Source: CBDUVZ01 sp965370805 (GTDB lineage Bacteria; Hydrothermota; Tepidihabitantia; Tepidihabitantales; Tepidihabitantaceae). Taken from it: a stretch of 27,598 bases of DNA. The translations under genes and the position numbers were made by a program. The DNA is taken from positions 1-27,598 of the forward strand of contig CBDUVZ010000027.1 of the NCBI GenBank assembly GCA_965370805.1, written 5' to 3'. The notes under the pieces were generated by a model. The model did no database searches and was not told the DNA's origin. It was given only the letters and a program-made list of their open reading frames with translations. Each line of letters opens with the position of its first letter. The stretch's first letter is position 1. Of this stretch, positions 14,351 to 21,122 are shown one piece after another.

Positions 14351-15702
14351 AGACACTCGTTGTCGATGACGAAGAGAAGTTCGCCCGACTCGTAGCCGAG
14401 CATCTGCATGATGCCGGTCACCAAGTCGTGGCGGTGACGACCGGGGCCGAGGCGCTTGAAGCACTGGTCAGGGGTGGTTTCGACGTGGTCGTGACCGACC
14501 TGAAGATGGCACCGGTCGACGGCATGGCAGTGCTTGAAGCAGCGAAGAAAGCCGATCCTGAGACCGGCGTGGTGATGATGACTGCCTACGGCACGGTCGA
14601 GAAAGCGGTCGAGGCGATGCGACTGGGAGCCTACGATTTCGTTGCCAAGCCGTTTGCCCTCGATGAGCTGGTCCTGGTGCTGGAGCGTTTCCGCGAGCAG
14701 ACGGCGCTCCGGCGCGAGAACGTCGCGCTGAAGCGGGAGCTTTCGTCGTCGGGACGGTTTGTTGATATGGCGGGAAAGAGCTCTTCGCTCGCGAAGGTAC
14801 GGAGCCTTGTTGCGAAAGTGGGGCCGAGCGATACGTCCGTCCTGATTCTGGGCGAGAGCGGTGTCGGCAAGGAACTGGTTGCGAGGCTCATCCACCGGAC
14901 CAGCGCCCGGTCAGACCGGCCTTTCGTGGTAGTGCATGCGGCCGCGCTGCCCGAGACCCTGCTGGAGAGCGAGCTTTTCGGGTATGAGAAAGGTGCTTTT
15001 ACCGGCGCGGTGGGCCGCAAGCAGGGACGGTTGGAGATGGCCGATGGCGGCACACTGTTCCTGGATGAGATCGGCGAGATATCCCCCGCGTTCCAGGTGA
15101 AGCTCCTCCGTTTCCTGCAGGAGAGGACGTTCGTCCGGGTCGGCGGCACCAGGACGACAAGAGTGGACGCGAGGATCGTGGCGGCGACGAACCGGGACCT
15201 GCAGGAGGAAGTACGCAACGGGGAGTTCCGCGAAGACCTGTACTACCGGCTGGCGGTCTTTCCAATCGTGGTGCCGCCGCTGCGCGAGCGCAGGGCTGAC
15301 ATACCACTCCTGGCCAGGCACATTCTCAACCGGTTCGGGTACAACCGGGAGCCGGAGGGCGGCGTGATGAAGGTGCTGGAAGGGTATGACTGGCCGGGCA
15401 ATGTCCGCGAGCTGGAGAATGTTCTCGAACGGGCGCTGATTCTGGCCGGAGGCGATGATATCGGGCCGCAGCACGTTCAGTTGCCGGAGCCGGTGCTGGT
15501 GCAGAGCCAGGTGATTGGACCGGCGCAAGCCCGGGGCAAAGGCAGGAAATCGCTGATGGAGATGGAAGAAGAGATGCTGCGCGACGCGTTGCAGCGGGCC
15601 GGAGGCAATAAGAGCAAAGCGGCCCGGATTCTCGGAATTACCCGGCGGATGCTGTACACCAAACTGACCAGGTTCGGGATTGATGATGCAGGGGAAGAGT
15701 GA
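14347..15702 (+). CDS. NtrC-family sigma54-dependent response regulator
   Basis: A 451-aa transcription activator. The receiver domain (residues 1-115) has VVDDEE, phospho-acceptor Asp51 in VVTDLKM, Thr79 and Lys101. The AAA+ domain (about 138-375) has Walker A GESGVGKE (169-176), the sigma54-contacting GAFTGA loop (216-221) and Walker B GGTLFLDEIG (234-243). It also has the arginine-finger region ATNRDLQEEVRNGEFREDLYYRL and the WPGNVRELENV sensor-2 motif. The Fis-type helix-turn-helix lies at about 425-445 (NKSKAARILGITRRMLYTKL). All elements for open-complex formation with sigma54 are intact. It is translationally coupled to the kinase. I did not identify a convincing -24/-12 promoter in the window, so targets may lie elsewhere; the helical-repeat and barrel genes downstream are candidates by position. 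Confidence 0.92.
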   Translation: MKTLVVDDEEKFARLVAEHLHDAGHQVVAVTTGAEALEALVRGGFDVVVTDLKMAPVDGMAVLEAAKKADPETGVVMMTAYGTVEKAVEAMRLGAYDFVAKPFALDELVLVLERFREQTALRRENVALKRELSSSGRFVDMAGKSSSLAKVRSLVAKVGPSDTSVLILGESGVGKELVARLIHRTSARSDRPFVVVHAAALPETLLESELFGYEKGAFTGAVGRKQGRLEMADGGTLFLDEIGEISPAFQVKLLRFLQERTFVRVGGTRTTRVDARIVAATNRDLQEEVRNGEFREDLYYRLAVFPIVVPPLRERRADIPLLARHILNRFGYNREPEGGVMKVLEGYDWPGNVRELENVLERALILAGGDDIGPQHVQLPEPVLVQSQVIGPAQARGKGRKSLMEMEEEMLRDALQRAGGNKSKAARILGITRRMLYTKLTRFGIDDAGEE

Positions 15703-15860
15703 AGATGACTGCGAATGCCGAAACAGGATGCTTGATGCATGAAGCGTCAGGCGTTGTGCGTCAGACGTCAGGGATGTACCGATCTGCACACCAGGCAAGG
15801 CTCTCTGCCGACCTAACGGCCCGAAACCCCGCAACATAGCGATGGCATGGGGTTTGCACG
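15703..15860. other. Intergenic region with micro-repeats and an inverted repeat
   Basis: No gene. 15712-15770 is made of micro-repeat words (GAATGCCGAA, AAGCGTCAGGCG, GTGCGTCAG) related to those at 9041-9219. AAACCCC (15824-15830) and GGGGTTT (15849-15855) form a 7-bp stem around an 18-nt loop that includes CATAGCG, the half-site of the palindrome at 15865-15876. Confidence 0.4.
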
Positions 15861-15864
15861 TAAG

Positions 15865-15876
15865 CATAGCGCTATG
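15865..15876. promoter_or_regulatory. 12-bp palindrome covering the start codon
   Basis: CATAGCGCTATG is perfectly palindromic and its last three bases are the ATG of the next gene. A second CATAGCG half-site lies 30 nt upstream (15835-15841). It looks like an operator, or a small RNA stem that hides the start codon; no ribosome site is visible. It could be chance. Confidence 0.35.
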
Positions 15877-16908
15877 AAAAGGCTGCTGATACCGATTTTG
15901 CTGCTGGTTCTTACCGCGCTGGCCCAGAACGTGCAGAAGGCACGGGATGAACTCCGGCTGACCGACCGGCTGATTGTGGCGGCGCGGCCCGGTATCATTG
16001 AGTCGAACAACGAAGAAGCGATCCAGACGTTCCATGAATCCGAGGGACTGCAGAAGCAAGCCTGGAATCTGTTCGAGCGGCGCGCTTACCGTCTTGCGAC
16101 CAGCCGGACCAAGGCCGCGCGTCTCCGCCTGCGTCGAGCAGTCGAACTGGCGAAGTTCGACCCGGAGAGAATCCGGCTTGAGCTACGGAAGACCGCGGAC
16201 CAGATGAATGAAGTCAGGCCGGCGGTAATGCGTTCCCGGCTGCCCCGACCGCTTGAGCTTTGGAAACTGGCTGAAGGTGAGCAGGAGACCGCAATCAGGT
16301 TGTTCGAGCAGCGCAAGTACCGGTTGGCCCTGAGGTTCACGGTTGCGGCCCGGCTGCACGCGCGCAGAGCATTCGAACTGGTCCGGCGCAGGGGCGACCC
16401 GGAAAAAGTAGCCAGGGAAGTCGACCGGACCGGCATGCTGTTCGAGCGGGCCCGAGCGGAGGCCCGGGACGTGGCCGTTGACGAGCGGGTCGTCGAACTG
16501 TTCCGCAAGGCAGAAGCCTGGCAGGCCGAGGCGGTTGACGCCCTGCATCATGGCCGTCTGCTTCAGGCGCTGAAGATGACACTGGCGGCCCGGGACCTGC
16601 TTCTGCGGACCCGGGAGATGGCGCGCGGCAAGGCGAGCCCGGAGATGGTCGAGCAGGCTTTGCAGGAGACAGACCGGCTGATTGAAACCTGGCAGGGCGA
16701 GATCCGGACCGAAGGGTCGGAGGATGCCTGCCGGATGCTCGACGAGGCAATTGCCCAGCAGTCCCGGGCGCGTGAGGATTTCGCGGCGAGGGAATTCAGG
16801 TCAGCCTGGCAGCAGACTTCGCTTGCCCGGAGGATTCTCAATCGGGCGATAGAATTGACTCGGTCGCGTTCGGTTGACCCGGGTGAAGAACCGACCCGGG
16901 AGAACTGA
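15874..16908 (+). CDS. Exported all-helical repeat protein of unknown function
   Basis: A 344-aa protein that I do not recognise. MKRLL plus a hydrophobic stretch ending ALAQ is a clean signal peptide, which is why ATG 15874 is preferred over the in-frame ATG 15847. The rest is nearly all helix and very rich in Arg, Glu, Ala and Leu. Four copies of a unit of about 78 residues are visible, each ending in a motif such as F-E-x-R-x-Y-R-L-A-x-x-x-T-x-A-A-R-L-x-x-R-R-A-x-E-L (near residues 65, 145, 225 and 310). The units probably form helical hairpins like TPR-type scaffolds. It lies 171 nt after the NtrC-type regulator and just before an outer-membrane barrel, so a periplasmic scaffold role is possible. 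It has no catalytic motif. Confidence 0.7.
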   Translation: MKRLLIPILLLVLTALAQNVQKARDELRLTDRLIVAARPGIIESNNEEAIQTFHESEGLQKQAWNLFERRAYRLATSRTKAARLRLRRAVELAKFDPERIRLELRKTADQMNEVRPAVMRSRLPRPLELWKLAEGEQETAIRLFEQRKYRLALRFTVAARLHARRAFELVRRRGDPEKVAREVDRTGMLFERARAEARDVAVDERVVELFRKAEAWQAEAVDALHHGRLLQALKMTLAARDLLLRTREMARGKASPEMVEQALQETDRLIETWQGEIRTEGSEDACRMLDEAIAQQSRAREDFAAREFRSAWQQTSLARRILNRAIELTRSRSVDPGEEPTREN

Positions 16909-16944
16909 GTCCCGGCGGGCTGACCGCAAATCGGCCCGCAGTCC

Positions 16945-16972
16945 GTGACGCCCTGCGATTTCCGGCTACAAT
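16945..16972 (+). promoter_or_regulatory. Possible promoter of the outer-membrane barrel gene
   Basis: GTGACG (16945-16950), 16 nt, TACAAT (16967-16972). The -10 is good, the -35 matches at four of six positions. The predicted leader is only about 10 nt. Confidence 0.4.
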
Positions 16973-16988
16973 AGGCGACAACAGCTTT

Positions 16989-18227
16989 ATGAGTCCAGTT
17001 GTTCTACTGATGGTGGCAGCGGTCCTCTCGGCCGGGAACGAAGTCCGGCTGGGTGGTGACTACACGAGCCAGGGCTACTATGTCTACGACGAGAGCGATA
17101 CGCTTGAGGGGATTCACGACGTTGAGACAGAGGGACGTGGTTCGTGGGAACTGACCCTGGGGTTTGACGGCTCGTCGTTCACAGTCGGGGCGGTGAACGA
17201 CATCCGGCTCTCGACGCGCACGCTGCGCGATCAGTTGAGTCTCGAATTCAGACACCGCTTCAACCCGACGTTGGACTTCTCGGTTTCGAACGATGCCGAG
17301 GTACGCTGGTATCACAGCCTTTTTCCCGGGATTGCGGACACTTCCTACGGCAAGGATTACCTGAACAACGTCAGCCGTCTCGATTTCGACTTCAGGCCCT
17401 GGGAGTGGCTTTCGCTTTCGGCTTCGGACGGAATCGAACTGCTTCGCTACGCGCAGCCCGACAGCTTCAGCTACGACTACGCCGTCAACCGGTTGAGCCT
17501 TGACGGCTTTGCGGAACTGGGGTTGATGGCGACGTTTGACGCGGACTACAGTTGGTCGAGACGCTGGTCCGCAACCGGGACGGAATACGACTACAACGAG
17601 CATGGGCTGCGGGTCGGCGCCGACCGCTATTTTGATTCGGGTCTGCACTTGGCCATCGCCAACGATGTGGCGCGGCGCAGCTACGCGTCCCGCAGTCGTA
17701 GTTTCTGGGAGGAGGATGCGGTCCTGTCGGTCGGGCTTCAGACCGGACTGGTCGGGCTGGAACTTGAAGAAGTCGGCCGGTGGACCTGGTACGACTCGAC
17801 CAGCGAAGTGTACGCGAACCTGTTCGAGAACAGCCTGCTCCTGACCGCGGATTTCACCCCCAGACCCGAGTTGACAATCCGGTTCGGGCCGGGCTACGAT
17901 TTCGGCAACACGATCGGCGCGGCCGGGGATGACGATTACCGGGAGTTATCGCTCCTGGTCGGTTTCGACCTGTTCCGGCTCAACCGGTTCTGGATTTCGG
18001 CGGAGAACCGAATCGGCCGCCGTCGCTACCCGAATGCCGACTCGGCGTTCCAGTCGAACTACGGGTTCACCGAGTTGATGCTCTTCGCGAGTTGGACAAT
18101 CCTGTCCGGTGCGTTCGGCGAGATGAACCTTGAAGGGATGGTCAATATCGCGCCCGAGTGGCACACCGAGGAGACCGACAACCTGACGATGGGCATCTAC
18201 TCACTGGAACTGGAATACGGCTTCTAG
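16989..18227 (+). CDS. Outer-membrane beta-barrel protein
   Basis: A 412-aa protein with a short signal peptide (residues about 1-15, ending LSAG). The rest alternates hydrophobic and polar residues with many Tyr, Trp and Phe, with recurring strands such as LSLEFRHRF, LDFDFRPWEWLSLSA, LGLMATFDADYSW and LSLLVGFDLF. The last residues are YSLELEYGF, the terminal aromatic signature recognised by the BAM machinery. I count roughly 16-18 possible strands. No family is recognised and no plug or substrate motif is visible, so it may be a porin-like channel or a structural barrel. It has its own possible promoter. Its stop codon overlaps the stop of the convergent mltA-like gene through a shared CTAG. 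Confidence 0.75.
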   Translation: MSPVVLLMVAAVLSAGNEVRLGGDYTSQGYYVYDESDTLEGIHDVETEGRGSWELTLGFDGSSFTVGAVNDIRLSTRTLRDQLSLEFRHRFNPTLDFSVSNDAEVRWYHSLFPGIADTSYGKDYLNNVSRLDFDFRPWEWLSLSASDGIELLRYAQPDSFSYDYAVNRLSLDGFAELGLMATFDADYSWSRRWSATGTEYDYNEHGLRVGADRYFDSGLHLAIANDVARRSYASRSRSFWEEDAVLSVGLQTGLVGLELEEVGRWTWYDSTSEVYANLFENSLLLTADFTPRPELTIRFGPGYDFGNTIGAAGDDDYRELSLLVGFDLFRLNRFWISAENRIGRRRYPNADSAFQSNYGFTELMLFASWTILSGAFGEMNLEGMVNIAPEWHTEETDNLTMGIYSLELEYGF

Positions 18228-19306
18228 TTCTGGTCGGGATTCTCTTTCAGCACGAGGAAGTACAACCGGCCGTGTCGGTTGAGCCGGTCGGCGATTTGCC
18301 CGGCCTTGCTGCCGGTGCCGAAGTAGATATCGGCCCGGTGCGGCCCGCGAATGGCCGCGCCCCGGTCGTGATTGAGTACGAACCGGGCCCAGGGTTTGGT
18401 GCCGGAAGTCGTGCCGGTTGAGTCGATGATTGGAATCCTGGTTGCGGCCCAGCAGAGCATACCCGGTGGGACAACGGAATGGTCGGTGGCGATTGACCTT
18501 TCCGGAACCAGGGGGAGCTTGATTGAACCGGACGGCGGGGTGCTGTCGAGCCGGAAGAAGACGTAGCTCCGGTTCCGACCCAGGTACTCCTGCAGTCGGT
18601 CGGGATTCTCTTCGAACCATTCGCGGATTGCGACCATCGTTGCCCTGCCCGGTTCGAGCAGGCTGTCGCGGATCATTTCTCCCCCGAGTGAAGTGTAGGG
18701 CTGACGGTTCCAGCCGGCGTAGTGGGCATTGATGCTGTCGCCGTCAGGTAGGATGAGGGTGCCGGACCCTTCGATGTGCAGCGCGTAGCGGTCGAAAGGG
18801 CTCTTGAGCCAGGCAATCTCATGGCCCTTGAGCAAATCCTGTTCTTCAATCTGCTTGCGGGTGTAATCCGGCATGGTCACGCCCGGATGGCGGTACAACG
18901 GGTATGGGTATTCGTCGTCCGGTTCGAGGCTGGCTTCGACTTCGGGGTTGTAGTACGCCGTGAACCTCGTGGCACAAGTGCCGGTTTCCGCGACAGAGCA
19001 GTAGAGATCGTAGCGGGTTCTGATGAATCGATTCAGGTCCTTGCCGCCGGAGTCGGTCAGCATATCGAGGAAGAGGTCGATGCCCGCTTTGAGTCGGTCG
19101 CGGGATACGGTCGTGGTGTCGAGCCGGTACGTAGCGGGGAGGTTCTTGTCAGCGAAATACTCGGACTGGGTTTTGAGCGCGGCAACCAGCTCTTCCCGGC
19201 TGCCGCTGTCCATGAAATGCGGGTATTGTTCCGGTTCGAGCCGGACCAGCAACGGCGTTGAGTCCGACCCGACCGACAGGACGAGAAGCAGGCAGAACAG
19301 GTTCAT
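18224..19306 (-). CDS. mltA: MltA-type lytic transglycosylase with 3D domain
   Basis: A 360-aa peptidoglycan-cleaving enzyme (forms 1,6-anhydro-muramyl ends). After a signal peptide (residues 1-14) come the MltA domain hallmarks: FTAYYNPEVEASL (the family's TGYYEPxxxGS), YPLYRHPG, HIEGSGTLILPDG, YVFFR and LPLVPERSIATDHSVVPPGM. The C-terminal 3D domain reads LNHDRGAAIRGPHRADIYFGTGSKAG, containing the conserved Asp residues including the presumed catalytic one in the ADIYFG segment. Unlike E. coli MltA there is no lipobox Cys at the signal end, so it is probably soluble in the periplasm. There is no ribosome site. TATCCG lies six bases before the ATG as in the leaderless genes nearby, but no good -35 is seen. 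The convergent barrel gene shares the CTAG stop. Confidence 0.85.
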   Translation of the reverse strand: MNLFCLLLVLSVGSDSTPLLVRLEPEQYPHFMDSGSREELVAALKTQSEYFADKNLPATYRLDTTTVSRDRLKAGIDLFLDMLTDSGGKDLNRFIRTRYDLYCSVAETGTCATRFTAYYNPEVEASLEPDDEYPYPLYRHPGVTMPDYTRKQIEEQDLLKGHEIAWLKSPFDRYALHIEGSGTLILPDGDSINAHYAGWNRQPYTSLGGEMIRDSLLEPGRATMVAIREWFEENPDRLQEYLGRNRSYVFFRLDSTPPSGSIKLPLVPERSIATDHSVVPPGMLCWAATRIPIIDSTGTTSGTKPWARFVLNHDRGAAIRGPHRADIYFGTGSKAGQIADRLNRHGRLYFLVLKENPDQN

Positions 19307-19349
19307 GGCGGCCGGATATCCGGGTTCCTGTCAGGGCGTCGGACCGGGG

Positions 19350-20072
19350 TCAGGGCAATCCGCGCCGGATGCTCTTGAGTTCCTCGCGTGCGGCGGCGAG
19401 TTCGTCGTTGAGTTTCTCCATCAACGGGTCCGCGTCCTCGAAGTCGCCGGAATCAGCCAAGGCGTGGAGTTTGTTGATGTGTGCCCGGGCCTGGTTCATA
19501 TGGTAGTAGACGGGCACGAACCATTCCGGTCCCTCGCCCCCGCCGTGTTCCGCGGCCCACTCGTCCGGGTCCGGCAGTTCGGCGCGCAGGAGTTCGATTT
19601 CCCGGTCCATGAGACCGAGATCGATTTCGGCCCGCTCTGCGGCATCGAGTATCCAGGCGCGCTCGTCCCCGCCGGGACCTGGCCTGGGTATCTGGTTGGA
19701 CGAAGGTGTGGTCCAGGCCGAGTCCGCAAAGACGTTCGAGGCCGCGACGGGCTGCGATGCGGCGAACCAGAAGACACCGAACGCACCGAGCGTAATGAGC
19801 AGGGCGAAGAGGGTTCCGACCGATCCGATGATAACGCCGGCCCAGGCTATGCCGCGGCCCGGACGTTTCTGGACCAGGGCGATGACGCCGGTGATGATAG
19901 CCCCGACGCCGATGCCACAGAGGCCGAGCACCAGGCTGACGATACTCAGGGTTTTGCTGTGGGCCGGGCGGCCGTCGTCGGACAGCAGAGCGCCGCACTC
20001 GCGGCAGCAGCGGTCACCGACCCGGCTCGCGGTGCCGCACTTCGGGCAGCGGGCAAGTTGAATGTCATTCAC
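19350..20072 (-). CDS. Zinc-ribbon membrane protein with DUF4190-like segment
   Basis: A 240-aa protein. Residues 9-26 carry a zinc ribbon (CPKC...CREC). Two membrane segments follow at about 42-63 and 73-100, with the KRPGRGIAWAGVIIG pattern of DUF4190-type proteins. The C-terminal ~130 residues are soluble, Glu/Asp-rich and helical, with a possible coiled coil at the end (LMEKLNDELAAAREELKSIRRG). GTG 20072 is chosen because the zinc ribbon starts there and a perfect TTGACA-17-TATGCT promoter ends six bases before it; the frame is open further upstream but that part is non-coding in character. Translation is therefore probably leaderless. Function unknown; such proteins often act in envelope maintenance. 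Confidence 0.72.
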   Translation of the reverse strand: MNDIQLARCPKCGTASRVGDRCCRECGALLSDDGRPAHSKTLSIVSLVLGLCGIGVGAIITGVIALVQKRPGRGIAWAGVIIGSVGTLFALLITLGAFGVFWFAASQPVAASNVFADSAWTTPSSNQIPRPGPGGDERAWILDAAERAEIDLGLMDREIELLRAELPDPDEWAAEHGGGEGPEWFVPVYYHMNQARAHINKLHALADSGDFEDADPLMEKLNDELAAAREELKSIRRGLP

Positions 20073-20078
20073 GCTTGC

Positions 20079-20107
20079 AGCATAAGAGGCAGGGACGTCG
20101 CTGTCAA
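20079..20107 (-). promoter_or_regulatory. Promoter for a leaderless mRNA (TTGACA-17-TATGCT)
   Basis: The -35 TTGACA (20102-20107) and -10 TATGCT (20079-20084) lie on the minus strand; six bases then separate the -10 from GTG 20072. The same -10 and almost the same geometry recur before the CapA-type gene. Confidence 0.7.
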
Positions 20108-20276
20108 CCAGGACAGCAGGCAGGGTTTCACCGCGAAGACCGGAGGAGTGCGACGGCTGAGGACAGGAGCGGAAGAGAGATCGCCAAGACGTCAAGAACG
20201 CCAAAGGACAGGACTGAGCATGGGGGCCGGAGCTGTTGCTGACTATGGTCTCGGCCAACTGCCTGACCCCGCCGTC
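20108..20276. other. Intergenic region with decayed purine-rich micro-repeat
   Basis: No gene. 20130-20215 is a purine-rich stretch of the type CACCGCGAAGAC...GCCAAGACGTCAAGAACGCC, resembling decayed copies of the GCGAAGAACGCC-style micro-repeats scattered in intergenic DNA of many environmental genomes. Confidence 0.4.
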
Positions 20277-20303
20277 TTGACTTCTTGGCTGGCCCGGTAT
20301 ACT
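20277..20303 (+). promoter_or_regulatory. Promoter of the first HEPN/MNT pair
   Basis: TTGACT (20277-20282), a 15-nt spacer (short), TATACT (20298-20303). The ATG at 20312 is eight bases further on, so the leader would be 0-3 nt. Confidence 0.5.
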
Positions 20304-20311
20304 GAATCGCT

Positions 20312-20719
20312 ATGAACCAGGCACTGGCGCAGAAGTGGTTGAAACAGGCTCTCCATGACCTGGAGATGGCCGGGAAGAGCATTGACATCAAGGGTTATGA
20401 TATTGCCGCTTTCCTCGCGCATCAATCGGTTGAGAAACTCCTCAAGGCCCTGCTTGCCTTGGCGGGCCGGGATATCCCCAGGATTCACTACATTGACGAA
20501 CTTGCCGACCGGCTCGACACACCCGAGGAAGTAAGGCTGCATATCGAAGGCCTGACCGCAGACTACATGCTCTCTCGATATCCGGATGTCGGCGACAAGG
20601 TGCCTTACGAGTACTACAACAAGGTCATCGCCGAAGAGAAAGTCCAGGCTGCCAGGAAGGTATTCGAGCTACTTGAAGGTCGCTACTCAGACCTCCTGAC
20701 TGGACCAGAGCATGAATGA
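20312..20719 (+). CDS. HEPN-domain protein (toxin-side partner of a HEPN/MNT pair)
   Basis: A 135-aa helical protein with the HEPN family core AAFLAHQSVEKLLKALLAL (about residues 31-49) and a following ...RIHYIDELADRL. The C-terminal part has LSRYPDV and a helix rich in Lys/Glu. It overlaps the downstream nucleotidyltransferase by 8 nt, the classic HEPN-MNT operon layout. In characterised pairs the HEPN partner is an RNase or inert partner and the MNT protein neutralises it by nucleotide transfer or binding. The canonical R-x4-6-H RNase motif is not clean here; the only candidate is R-D-I-P-R-I-H, where the His is the one commonly seen in non-RNase HEPN proteins. Whether it is toxic is open. 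It has no ribosome site and a near-leaderless promoter. Confidence 0.8.
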   Translation: MNQALAQKWLKQALHDLEMAGKSIDIKGYDIAAFLAHQSVEKLLKALLALAGRDIPRIHYIDELADRLDTPEEVRLHIEGLTADYMLSRYPDVGDKVPYEYYNKVIAEEKVQAARKVFELLEGRYSDLLTGPEHE

Positions 20720-21032
20720 CCTCTGGGTGGAGAGATTCAGAAGAGAAGTCCTGCCCAAGATCACCGAAGCGCTGAAGCCATCCCGCGTGCTCCTCTTCGG
20801 CTCAAGGGCAGGAGGCGAAGCCCGCCCTGACTCTGATCTCGACGTGATCATAGTAGCAGACGCGTTCGGCACGATACCGTTCGTCAGGCGTATGGCGTAC
20901 GTGTTGAGACTGGCGAGATTCCCGAAGCACGTTGACTACCTGTGCTACACGCCGGAAGAGTTCGCGCGCATCAAGGACGAATCATCGGTCGTGCAGGGTG
21001 CGCTGAAGCAATGCGCCGAACTCACCGCCTGA
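20712..21032 (+). CDS. Minimal nucleotidyltransferase (MNT) of HEPN/MNT pair 1
   Basis: A 106-aa pol-beta superfamily nucleotidyltransferase. The motif VLLFGSRAGGEARPDSDLDVIIV contains GS-x10-D-x-D, which binds metal and nucleotide. The third acidic residue is probably the Asp in HVDYLCYTPEEF. Length is standard. It overlaps the HEPN gene by 8 nt and is presumably its antitoxin or partner. MNT proteins of this kind transfer AMP (or another nucleotide) to a Tyr of the HEPN partner in studied systems; that activity is inferred here. The gene is followed by the -35 box of the next gene after about 55 nt. Confidence 0.85.
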   Translation: MNDLWVERFRREVLPKITEALKPSRVLLFGSRAGGEARPDSDLDVIIVADAFGTIPFVRRMAYVLRLARFPKHVDYLCYTPEEFARIKDESSVVQGALKQCAELTA

Positions 21033-21086
21033 TGCCGAATACACGGAGGCCTTCCGCCGCGCCAATCTGATTTCGGTCGCTGCGGC

Positions 21087-21115
21087 TTGACAGGCATTGC
21101 TTGCTCCAATATGCT
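21087..21115 (+). promoter_or_regulatory. Promoter for a leaderless mRNA (TTGACA-17-TATGCT)
   Basis: TTGACA (21087-21092), 17 nt, TATGCT (21110-21115), then seven bases to ATG 21123. The longest open frame begins at the TTG of this -35 box, which is clearly not the translation start. Confidence 0.72.
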
Positions 21116-21122
21116 GGTAGTG

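Noticed and set aside
19023..20315. 430-codon plus-strand frame across the mltA-like and zinc-ribbon genes
   Set aside because: Shadow of two well-supported minus-strand genes; no signal, motif or ribosome site.
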